Shown here: in pieces, positions 16,639 to 25,400 of the stretch | Layout: each line of letters starts with the position of its first letter | Numbering within the stretch: position 1 is the first letter of the stretch | NCBI RefSeq assembly: GCF_042743185.1 | Contig: NZ_JBHYMS010000001.1 | Location: forward strand, 248,001-312,000 | Length of the DNA: 64,000 nucleotides | Direction: 5' to 3' | From: Inquilinus sp042743185 | GTDB taxonomy: Bacteria > Pseudomonadota > Alphaproteobacteria > DSM-16000 > Inquilinaceae | Translations under genes and position numbers: made by a program | The notes under the pieces: model-generated | Told to the model about the DNA's origin: nothing | Seen by the model: only the letters and a program-made list of their open reading frames with translations | Databases searched by the model: none

Positions 16639-17970
16639 CTACTTGTCCGCGGAGGTCACGCGCCACACCGTGTTGCCGACGTCATCGGCGATCAGCAGCG
16701 CTCCGGATTTGTCGACGGCGACGCCGACGGGTCGTCCGCGTGCCTCTCCGTCTGAATTCAGGAAGCCGGTCACCACATCCTGCGCCTTCCCGCTCGGGTG
16801 CCCCCCGCTGAAGGGGACGAACACGACCTTGTAGCCGTTGAACTCGCCCCGGTCCCAGCTGCCGTGCTCCCCGACGAAGGCGCCGCCGCGATAGGCCTGG
16901 GGCAGAGCGTCCGCTGTGTAGAAGGCCATCCCCAGAGGAGCGACATGCGAGCTCAGCGCGTAGTCCGGGAGGATCGCCTTCTCGACCAGGTCCGGGCGCT
17001 GCGGCTGGACGCGCGGATCGAGATGCCGGCCGTAATAGCTGTAGGGCCATCCGTAGAAGCCGCCATCCTTGACCGAGGTCATGTAGTCCGGCACCAGGTT
17101 GGGACCCAGCTCGTCGCGTTCGTTCACGACGGTCCACAGCGCGCCGCTCTCGGGCTCCCAGCTCAACCCGTTCGGATTGCGCAGGCCGGTGGCGAAGAGA
17201 CGCCAGCGGCCGGTCTGCCGGTCGACCTCCCAGATCGCGGCACGGTTCTTCTCCGCCTCCATGCCGTTCTCGGCCACATTGCTGTTCGAGCCGATGCCGA
17301 CATAGAGCAGCGAGCCATCCCGGCTCGCGACCAGGCTCTTGGTCCAGTGATGGTCGATCGGGCCGCCGGGGAGCGGGGTGACCAGCGTGCCGGGGGCCGT
17401 GATCTCGGTGTCGCCGGTATTGAAGGGGAAGCGCAGGATCGCATCGGTGTTCGCGACATAGAGATCGCTGCCGACCAGGGCCACGCCGAAGGGCGAGCTC
17501 AGGCGATCGAGGAAGACGCGGCGCGTCTCGGGCTTGCCGTCGCCATCCGCGTCGCGCAGCAGCGTGATCCGGTTGCTCGGCAGATCGCCGCCGCCCGTCA
17601 CCATCGATTCGATCCAGCCCGTCACGATGCTCTTGGGCCGCCGGAGCGGCTCGACCCCCGGCGGCTTGGATTCCACGACCAGGACATCGCCATTGGGCAG
17701 GACGGTGAGCGAGCGCGGATGCTCGAGGCCGGTGGCCATGGCCTCGATCTTGAGCCCGTTCGCGACCGTGGGCGTCTCGCCCTCCTTCCACCCGACGACG
17801 GAGGCGAGATGCATCGGCGGGAATAGGTATTGCTGCGGCTCGGGAAGGACGGGATCGGCCCCGACTTGGCTGTCGGTGTCGAACGCCTCCTCGTTGCAGG
17901 CCGCGAGAACCAGGACGGAGGCTCCGATCAGGGCCAAGGCCGCATGTCTGGGGTGAAGGACTCCGGTCAT
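16639..17970 (-). CDS. PQQ-type L-sorbosone dehydrogenase-like lipoprotein
   Basis: 443 residues with a lipoprotein signal (LVLAAC, Cys25), so it is anchored on the periplasmic side. The mature part is a beta-propeller of the sorbosone/glucose dehydrogenase family, with repeats such as NGLKIEAMATGLEHPRSLTVLPNG, DGKPETRRVFLDRLSSPFGVAL, ATGLRNPNGLSWEPESG, GEHGSWDRGEFNGYKVVFVPF and LLIADDVGNTVWRV. Members oxidise sugars or aldehydes with PQQ, though many homologues have no known substrate. The start overlaps the stop of the DUF2231 gene (ATGA), so the pair is translationally coupled. It is convergent with the response regulator; 83 bases separate the stops without an obvious hairpin. Confidence 0.88.
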   Translation of the reverse strand: MTGVLHPRHAALALIGASVLVLAACNEEAFDTDSQVGADPVLPEPQQYLFPPMHLASVVGWKEGETPTVANGLKIEAMATGLEHPRSLTVLPNGDVLVVESKPPGVEPLRRPKSIVTGWIESMVTGGGDLPSNRITLLRDADGDGKPETRRVFLDRLSSPFGVALVGSDLYVANTDAILRFPFNTGDTEITAPGTLVTPLPGGPIDHHWTKSLVASRDGSLLYVGIGSNSNVAENGMEAEKNRAAIWEVDRQTGRWRLFATGLRNPNGLSWEPESGALWTVVNERDELGPNLVPDYMTSVKDGGFYGWPYSYYGRHLDPRVQPQRPDLVEKAILPDYALSSHVAPLGMAFYTADALPQAYRGGAFVGEHGSWDRGEFNGYKVVFVPFSGGHPSGKAQDVVTGFLNSDGEARGRPVGVAVDKSGALLIADDVGNTVWRVTSADK

Positions 17971-18419
17971 CGCACCGACGCTCCCACGCCGTGGCGATAG
18001 ACCATCGACCAGCCCATCCAGCCCGTGAACAGAAGGATCAGCACGACCGCGGCCGACAGGATCAGCCCCCAGGGCACCACCGAGGTCCATCCGTCGCGGG
18101 TGTGGATCAGCATGTTCAGCGTCGCCAGGACCAGCACGGCCAGGTTGCCGATCGCATGCGGCCATGCCGGCGCCTGGGCCCGGACCAGGCGGTTGCCGAC
18201 AAGATCGATCAGCCCGGCGATTGCGGCGAGATAGGCGAGGATCACGCCGACCGTGACCAGCCAGGCGGAGAAGTCGGCCCACATCAGCTCGGCGGTGCGC
18301 CAATAGGTGATGTCGGTCAGAAGCGTGCCGACGAAGCACGCGATCGGGACCGGCACGAGCATCGGGTGGATCGGATGATGGGCGATGTGCGCCGTCGAGC
18401 GGAGGTCGGCTCTGGGCAT
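17967..18419 (-). CDS. DUF2231 family membrane protein
   Basis: 150 residues from the ATG at 18419, which has AGGAT upstream; an ATG at 18449 would add 10 residues. It carries the family opening HPIHPMLVPVPIACFVGTL and four hydrophobic segments (about 20-45, 55-80, 90-110 and 120-140). DUF2231 proteins are small inner-membrane proteins, often encoded beside periplasmic redox enzymes and predicted to bind heme or pass electrons. Here the stop overlaps the start of the sorbosone dehydrogenase-like gene, which suggests a membrane partner for that enzyme (inference). Confidence 0.85.
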   Translation of the reverse strand: MPRADLRSTAHIAHHPIHPMLVPVPIACFVGTLLTDITYWRTAELMWADFSAWLVTVGVILAYLAAIAGLIDLVGNRLVRAQAPAWPHAIGNLAVLVLATLNMLIHTRDGWTSVVPWGLILSAAVVLILLFTGWMGWSMVYRHGVGASVR

Positions 18420-18500
18420 CGGGATATCCTGCGGCGATGACAGCTGCATTATCGCAACGGCCCTCGAACGCGCGGCGTTCCAGGCCGCAGTCGCGCGGAG

Positions 18501-18896
18501 TCATCGCGCGACGTCCGGGTCCGGCTCCGCCGCCCGGCAGCTGGTGAGGCGGACCGGATCGGCATCCGCCGGGAGGTATTCACCCATCGGCCGGCAATGC
18601 CCGGCAACGCAGATCCTCCAGTCGGCCGTCGCCCCGGAGCGTCGCAGCTCGATCCCGGGCAGCGGCGGCAAGCCGGGCGTCCAGCGCCATGCGCGGCCGT
18701 CGAACCGCGCTTCCGGCGGCGGGTCCATCCCGGCGCCGGAGCCGCGCACGCGGGCCTCATCCAGCACCAGCCCGGCCGGCGTGTCCCGCCAGTCCTCCTC
18801 CCACGCGATCTTCTCGACCGAGTGGGTCCAGGCCAGGGTCAGGCGGTCGGCGCCGAGCTGGACCAGAAGCCCCAGCGCGGCCAGGCACAGGCTCAC
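18501..18896 (-). CDS. DUF1850 protein, TAXI-TRAP transporter partner
   Basis: 131 residues starting at a GTG that overlaps the TRAP permease stop (GTGA). An N-terminal hydrophobic stretch (LCLAALGLLVQL) is followed by the family pattern LTLAWTHSVEKIAWEEDWRDTPAGL and a two-cysteine segment (RICVAGHC). DUF1850 genes regularly follow fused TRAP permeases of the TAXI type. They are presumed exported accessory factors, but the role is unknown. Confidence 0.85.
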   Translation of the reverse strand: MSLCLAALGLLVQLGADRLTLAWTHSVEKIAWEEDWRDTPAGLVLDEARVRGSGAGMDPPPEARFDGRAWRWTPGLPPLPGIELRRSGATADWRICVAGHCRPMGEYLPADADPVRLTSCRAAEPDPDVAR

Positions 18897-21169
18897 GCCG
18901 GGCGCGCCGGGGCCGGGCGGCGGGAACGCCAGATCTGGCTGCCGATCACGATCGCGCCCAGGGCGAAGCCGATCTCGTCGGTCATCGGTGCCGCCGCGAA
19001 CAGGAACAGCGCCGCGGCCGTGCCCACCAGCCGTTCCCAGACCGCCATGCGGATGCGGAAGAAGCCGACCGACGCCATGCCCCAGAGGCCGATCGCGAAC
19101 GCCGTCTTGACCACCATGTAGGCGACCGCCAGCCAGTACGCCGTACCCTCCAGCCCGGCCACCGGCTGCAGCATCAGCGTCGGGTCGTACACCGCCATAT
19201 AGGGGATGACGAAGCCCGGGATGGCGATGCGAACCGCCTCGAACCCGATCCTGAAGCCGCTTTCCTTCGCGATCGGCGCGGCGGCGAAGGCGGCGAGCGC
19301 CACCGGCGGCGTCAGATCCGCCATGATGCCGAAGTAGAACACGAACATGTGGCTGACGATCAGCGGCACGCCGAGCTCGAGCAGCGCGGGCGCCGCGAGG
19401 GACGAGGTGATGATGTAGTTCGGGATGGTCGGGATGCCCATGCCCAGGAACAGGCTGACCAGCATGGTCAGAACCAGGGACAGCGCCAGCGAGTCCTTGC
19501 CGATCGAGACCACCCAGTTGCCGAAGATGGTGCCGACGCCGGTCAGGGTCATGGTGCCGATGACGATGCCGACCATGGCGCAGGCGAGGCCGACCGGCAG
19601 CGCCTGCCGGGCGCCGTCCGCCAGCGCGTCGCGGCAGGCATCGAGCGTCTCCTTGCCGCCCCGGACGAACAGGCTGGCGATCACCAGGGCGACCACCAGC
19701 CCGACCACCACCATCACCCCGGCGACCAGGAAGCTGGCGGCCAGCAGGCCGAGCCCGACCCAGAACACCAGCCGGACGGCCTGGTGCGCGAGCCCCGCGG
19801 CGATCGCGCCGCCCAGGATCAGGACAACGGTGAGCGCGAGCCCGACCGAGCCGGAATAGAGCGGCGTGTAGCCGGCGAACAGCAGATAGACCAGCGCCGC
19901 CAGCGGCAGGATCAGGAACCACTTCTCCAGGAGGGCGGCCCGGGCGCTGGGCAGCTCATGCCGCGGCATGCCGACGAGGCCGCGCTTGCCGGCCTCGAGA
20001 TGCACCGCCCAGAAGGCGGAGGCGAAGTAGAGGATCGCGGGGATGACCGCTGCCTGGACGATGTCGGCATAGGGCACGCCGATGGTCTCGGCCATGATGA
20101 AGGCGACGGCACCCATCACCGGCGGCATGATCTGGCCGCCCATCGAGGCCGTGGCCTCGACCCCGCCGGCGAAGGCCGGGCGGTAGCCGAAGCGCTTCAT
20201 CAGCGGGATGGTGAACTGTCCGGTCGAGACGACGTTGGCGACGCCGGAGCCGGAGATCGTGCCCATCAGCGCGGAGGAGAACACCGCGACCTTGGCCGGG
20301 CCGCCCTGGGCGCCGCCGAACGCCCCCATGGCGATGTCGGTGAACAGCCTGATCATCCCGGCCCGCTCCAGGAACGAGCCGAACAGGATGAACAGGAAGA
20401 TGTAGGTCGCCGACACCGCGGTCGGGGTGGTGTAGATGCCCTCGGTGCCGAAGGACATGTGCTCGATCACCTGGTCCGCGGTGTAGCCGCGGTGGTCGAA
20501 CGGCGCCGGCAGGTGCTGGCCCAGCAGGCAATAGGCCAGGAACAGCCCGGCCACGATCGGCAGGGCCGGCCCCATCGCCCGCCAGACCAGGACGAACAGC
20601 ACCACCAGAGCCGCGATGCCGACCACGAAGTCGGCGTCGGTCAGCTCGCCGGCCCGGTTCACCAGATCGAAGTAGAAGACCCACTGGTACAGCCCGACCA
20701 GGAAGCCGCAGACGCCCAGGCCCCAGCCGAACAGCCGGCCCGCCAGGCCCCCGGCCCGATGGTTGGCCAGCATGCCGCCGGCGACGAGGCACAGGAATCC
20801 GACATGGACGCTGCGGACGATCTGGCTCGGCACCCCACCGCCGAAACCCGCCACCAGCACATAGGTGCCGAGCAGGCAGAGGAAGGCGAACAGCGCCTCC
20901 GCCACCGGCCGGCCGCGCACCGCATCGGCACCGATCTTCACCGCCCACAGCGCGAAGGCCGCCCCGATGATGCGCAGCAGGTCGACGCCCGGGACGATCG
21001 GCCGGTCGAGCGGCAGCCCGAAGGCGGTCACGATCTGGAAGGCGGAGAAGGCCACCGCGATCCAGAACAGGAGCCGCCCGGCGGTTCCGGTCCCGAAATT
21101 CTCCGGCAGGCCGTGCTCGGCATTCACCATTGGCACGGCGGTCCCGCCGACCTCATGCACCTGCGCCAT
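18893..21169 (-). CDS. fused TRAP transporter permease (4TM/12TM, TAXI type)
   Basis: 758 residues with many hydrophobic segments. The N-terminal part corresponds to the small DctQ-like subunit and the rest to the large DctM-like subunit. Landmarks are GAFGGAQGGPAKVAVFSSALMGTISGSGVANVVSTGQFTIP, FAGGVEATASMGGQIMPPVMGAVAF and MADLTPPVALAAFAAAPIAKESG. It performs sodium- or proton-driven import of an organic acid or similar solute delivered by the periplasmic TAXI protein. The ATG at 21169 has AGGAA upstream; a longer open frame upstream has no support. It lies between the TAXI gene and DUF1850. Confidence 0.92.
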   Translation of the reverse strand: MAQVHEVGGTAVPMVNAEHGLPENFGTGTAGRLLFWIAVAFSAFQIVTAFGLPLDRPIVPGVDLLRIIGAAFALWAVKIGADAVRGRPVAEALFAFLCLLGTYVLVAGFGGGVPSQIVRSVHVGFLCLVAGGMLANHRAGGLAGRLFGWGLGVCGFLVGLYQWVFYFDLVNRAGELTDADFVVGIAALVVLFVLVWRAMGPALPIVAGLFLAYCLLGQHLPAPFDHRGYTADQVIEHMSFGTEGIYTTPTAVSATYIFLFILFGSFLERAGMIRLFTDIAMGAFGGAQGGPAKVAVFSSALMGTISGSGVANVVSTGQFTIPLMKRFGYRPAFAGGVEATASMGGQIMPPVMGAVAFIMAETIGVPYADIVQAAVIPAILYFASAFWAVHLEAGKRGLVGMPRHELPSARAALLEKWFLILPLAALVYLLFAGYTPLYSGSVGLALTVVLILGGAIAAGLAHQAVRLVFWVGLGLLAASFLVAGVMVVVGLVVALVIASLFVRGGKETLDACRDALADGARQALPVGLACAMVGIVIGTMTLTGVGTIFGNWVVSIGKDSLALSLVLTMLVSLFLGMGIPTIPNYIITSSLAAPALLELGVPLIVSHMFVFYFGIMADLTPPVALAAFAAAPIAKESGFRIGFEAVRIAIPGFVIPYMAVYDPTLMLQPVAGLEGTAYWLAVAYMVVKTAFAIGLWGMASVGFFRIRMAVWERLVGTAAALFLFAAAPMTDEIGFALGAIVIGSQIWRSRRPAPARPA

Positions 21170-21285
21170 CCTCGCGTTCCTCTTCAGGCCTCCTGCGGCC
21201 CGGGGTCTTCGCCCCGCGGCCGCTGCAAGAACCGGAAGCGGACCTCCGCCCGCTTCTGGACAAGCCGCGCCGACCGGCGCGGCGG

Positions 21286-22257
21286 TCACTGCGGCGGGTT
21301 GAGCCCCTTCTCCTTGAAGTATCTCGCTGCGCCGGGATGCAGCGGCAGCGGCAGGCCGGACAGCGCCGCTTCGAGCTTGATCGCCTTGGCCGCGCTGTGC
21401 GCCGCGGCCAGGGTGGCGACATTCTCGTACACCGCCTTGGTCATCGCATAGGCGAGGTCGTCGCTGACCCCCGCCTGCGTCACCAGGTAATTGACCACCG
21501 CGGCGGTGGGAACCGCTGCCTCCTGGCCGGTATAGGTGCCGGCCGGGATGCTGGCCGGCACATAGGGCAGGCCGACCTTCTCGATGGTCGCCTGCGGGAT
21601 CTCGACGACCACCACATCCACGGAGGACGCCAGGTCGCGCAGCGAGGCGACGCCCAGGCCGGCCGATTGCAGGGTGGCATCGAGCTGCCGGTTCTTCATC
21701 AGCTCGACCGATTCGGCGAAGGGCAGGTACTCCACCTTGCCGAGGTCGTCATAGCTGATGCCGGCGCCGGCCAGGATGGTGCGGGCATTCAGCTCCGTGC
21801 CGGATTTCGGCGCGCCGACCGACAGGCGCTTGCCCTTGAGGTCGGCCAGCGTCTTGATGCCGGATTCGCGCGAAGCCACGATCTGGATGTAGTTCGGGTA
21901 GATCGCGCCGATCGCCCGCAGCTTGTCGAGCTTGCCCTTGAACCCGGCCTCTTCCTTGCCGTTCCAGGCGTCGGCCAGGCTGTCGCCGAGGGTGAAGGCG
22001 ATCTCGCCCTTGCCCTGCTGCAGCAGGTTCAGGTTTTCGACCGAGGCCTTGGTCGCCTGCACCGAGGGCCGGCTGTCGGGGATCTGTTCGGTGAAGATCT
22101 TCGACAGGGCGACGCCGAGCGGATAGTACACGCCCGAGGTTCCGCCCGTCAGGATGTTGATGAATTCGGCGGCATTGGCGGGTGTCCCCATCAATGATGC
22201 CGTCACGAAAAGCGCGGCCGCCCCAACAATGCGCCGCAGCGAAAATCCCGGTGTCAT
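21286..22257 (-). CDS. TAXI family TRAP transporter solute-binding protein
   Basis: 323 residues with a signal peptide (RRIVGAAALFVTASLMGTPANAA). The mature protein opens with the TAXI hallmark INILTGGTSGVYYPLGVALSKI and continues with ASVENLNLLQQGKGEIAFTLGDSL, and RLSVGAPKSGTELNAR. It binds a solute in the periplasm for the fused permease downstream; the substrate cannot be read from sequence. GGGGGG precedes the ATG at 22257; an upstream in-frame ATG at 22344 would spoil the signal peptide. It is the first gene of this transporter operon. Confidence 0.92.
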   Translation of the reverse strand: MTPGFSLRRIVGAAALFVTASLMGTPANAAEFINILTGGTSGVYYPLGVALSKIFTEQIPDSRPSVQATKASVENLNLLQQGKGEIAFTLGDSLADAWNGKEEAGFKGKLDKLRAIGAIYPNYIQIVASRESGIKTLADLKGKRLSVGAPKSGTELNARTILAGAGISYDDLGKVEYLPFAESVELMKNRQLDATLQSAGLGVASLRDLASSVDVVVVEIPQATIEKVGLPYVPASIPAGTYTGQEAAVPTAAVVNYLVTQAGVSDDLAYAMTKAVYENVATLAAAHSAAKAIKLEAALSGLPLPLHPGAARYFKEKGLNPPQ

Positions 22258-22425
22258 CTTTCCCCCCCGTCCTGCAGTTGATTGTTCGTCCGCTCGCGGC
22301 GGCGAATCGCTCAAATGCACTGTATATCGCTGACCCGCATGCACAAGCGGATCAGCCGGCGGCGCGTTGCGCGCATTCCCGCCGACATCTGCGGGTGGCG
22401 GCAGGCGGGGGCGGTGCTGACCCTT
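22258..22425. other. intergenic region between rhs end and TAXI gene, no immunity gene
   Basis: 168 bases downstream of the rhs stop on its own strand and ahead of the TAXI gene. It must hold the transporter promoter, but no convincing -35/-10 pair could be fixed. There is no room for, and no reading frame resembling, an immunity gene for the Rhs toxin. Confidence 0.5.
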
Positions 22426-25400
22426 TCAACATCGCGTCCCCCGCCATCTCCCCGACCTGGTTCTGCGGTAACGCATCTTTCGCACAACTTGCCCATTGGA
22501 ATCTGTAATTTCCAGGACAACCTCTGGCAGCGCTCTTGGAAATTCACCGGGTCGTGGTCGGCGAAAATGCCAATGCCGCCAATCTCCTGTTTCGTCAGAG
22601 CTATAGAGAACACCTGCAGGGGTTCTGTTCACAAAATCCTTCAGTATAGATTGACAATTTGGACAAGGATCCTTTGCCCCTATCATTCTCACCAAATCTC
22701 CTGGTATTACGATTCTAGCAATTTGGAGCGATTTCAGGTATAATGGCTCTGTGTGGGAGCCGAGCCCGTACGGACCAGCGACAGCCTTCGTCTGGCCACC
22801 GCTAAACAGATCTTTAAATGTTGCAGGATCATCAGGAAAATTGACTATCGGCCTGCCAAGCTCATCTTCCACCCAAGCAAATAATTCATGAGGCTTTCCT
22901 CTTCCACTCTCGTCCAAGCCGAGAGGATCTATCCAGCTTATGGCGTTAGGCGCGTAGAAAAAGCTGTTCGCCCCAGCAGAGAGCCCGAGAGGATCTTCCG
23001 ATATAAATTGTCCAATTTCAGGATCGAAATAACGATATCTATTGTAATACAGACCAGTCTCTCTGTCATAATACTGACCTTGAAAACCAAAAGTGTTTTC
23101 AATCATTGCGTGTTGATCAAAATTATTTTGCTTTCCGAAAATAGAATATTGAGAATGCCATAATATATCGCCATTCTCATTCATAATTTTAATTGGACGA
23201 CCGTTAATATCATTTTGGTAATAATTCATACTTCTAATTGAATTTGATTCACCACGAAAACCGACCATTTCCATCAAAATAATAGGAACAAAACTATTAA
23301 GAAAATATACATGTTCTCGAGATCTATATCCATTAGAATCGATATCAGACTCTCCACCATCTTTATTATCACCGTACTCCACTATCATCCTATTTCCATC
23401 CCAACCGAAACAGGTCCTCCTACCTTCGGTTTCCTTGAATACGCGACGCCCCAATGGATCGTAGCCATAGGTAGTGACGACACCATTTGTCTCGGTGCGG
23501 ATCAGCCTCTGATTGGCATCCCAAGTCAGGCGTGTAGCGCGCTCGGCATCGTTGCGACCGACAAGATTGCCCGCACGGTCAAAGCTGTAATGCACATCCC
23601 CGTAAGATCCCTCTCGGCGCCATTCGGAACCTGGGACCTCATGCTCGGCAAAGGATCGCCGGGCTTCAGGGTTGCGGATACGTGTTGTCAACCGATCCCC
23701 GATCGGATCATTCAGAAAGCGAGCAGTGTTACCTCCTGAATCGATGTGTTCGAGAATCTGTCCGGTGGAGCTGTAACGATATTGATCAACCCCGTATTGG
23801 CTATCACGGCGCTGAAGGAGATTGCCGACCTGATCATAGTCGTATCGTATATCATTGAGAAGCTTGTCATCGCGCGTCACAATTTGGCTTGTGGTTAATC
23901 CATTGTCATCATAGAGATACTGGCGTATAAGGCCATCTCTCAGAACTTCTCGACTAATCTGCCCTCGCTTATCCCATTGAAAGCGGACCACAGCCTCATC
24001 ATTTATCAACACTGCAGTTGGCCTATCGAGTTCATCGCATTCATAATCTACAGAATTTCCAGTATTCGTCTTATATCCGGTCAATCTTCTTTTCCTATTA
24101 TATCTGTAATTTATTATGAATCCTCCCTGAACTTCTCTAAGAAGAGTGCCTTCTATATCGAAGTGACGCTCTATCGCCACGTAAGGATTGGACATCTTAA
24201 TGAGATTCCCATTGGCATCGAAATCAAAATTTTCTATCCAAACCTGATCTGTCTTATCATGATGCGGCAAAATCTTTCTGCGGACGCGCCCCAGGGGGTC
24301 GTATTCATAACGAGTGATCCGACCGAGCGGATCTACACTCTCCCGCAAATCTCCCGCAGCATCATAAGTGTATGATCTCTTTTGCCCCCAATAATCCAAT
24401 TCATTGATAATGCGCCCTAACGAATCTCTCTCTACCATATAGATTTGATCATTCTGATTTCTTATATTAATTAACCTTTCTTCGGAGTCGTAATGACACT
24501 CAACAGAATGACCATCTGCTTGCACTCGACGCTCTATTTTTCCGTTCTTCGAGCTCAGAAAGTTAGTTACATCTCCATTCTGATCTGAATAAGATATTAG
24601 ATTATCATTTGTATCGTAAGAGCATTCCGATTTTGACTTATCGGGAAATGTTACTCTAACAAGACGCCCCTTAACATCATATTCATATACACTAACTTTA
24701 TTCAGAGGATCGATTCTCTCTGTCAAATTTCCCATGCAATCATATTTGAGTTTGCATATGTTTCCCAATGAATCTGATAAATAATAAAGATTCCCAAATT
24801 TGTCAGATTGAAAATAAATATTGTTTCCTTGTGAATTATTGTATCGATATAGCTCTCCTTCTTCGTCATAATAGTAAGTTGTGATGAATCCCGTGGGTGA
24901 TTCCTGCTTAACGAGCAATCCATTTTCATTCCAATATTGCCTCCAAAGAACACCATTGGGATCAATGATGCGGATCGGTTTATCGTTCTGATCGAATTCA
25001 CATAATATACTTACCCCGTCCGCCCGGATCAGTTCGAACAGGTTTCCCCGCTCGTCATATCTGTACTGCGTCGTATGTCCGGCAGGGTCAGTGACGGCGG
25101 TGGTGCGCCCGGCCTCGTCATAGACATAGCTGGTGATGCCGCCCAGGGGATCGATCTCACGGAGGATCTGGCCGCGGGCGTCGAGTTCGGCCGACCAGGG
25201 GTGGCCCAGGCTATCGACATAGTTGGTCCAGCGGCCCTCCGGGTCGTAGTCGAAATGATAGTCGTAAAGGCCGCCGTCGCCCCAGCTATGGATGCAACGG
25301 CCCGCCTCGTCATATTCGTAGTAGAAGGAGTGGCCTGTGCGGTTGGTGTGGCGGACAAGGCGGCCGGGGTCTGCGTCGCCGTAGCCGAAGGTGTAAGGGT

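Noticed and set aside
18689..21451. Very long plus-strand frame opposite the TRAP permease
   Set aside because: Antisense shadow typical of GC-rich DNA: Arg/Gly/Gln/His-rich translation, while the minus strand encodes a clear transporter.
22311..22613. 100-codon minus-strand frame overlapping the rhs end, considered as an immunity gene
   Set aside because: It lies mostly inside the toxin tip in another frame, has no ribosome site and an Arg-rich unstructured translation.
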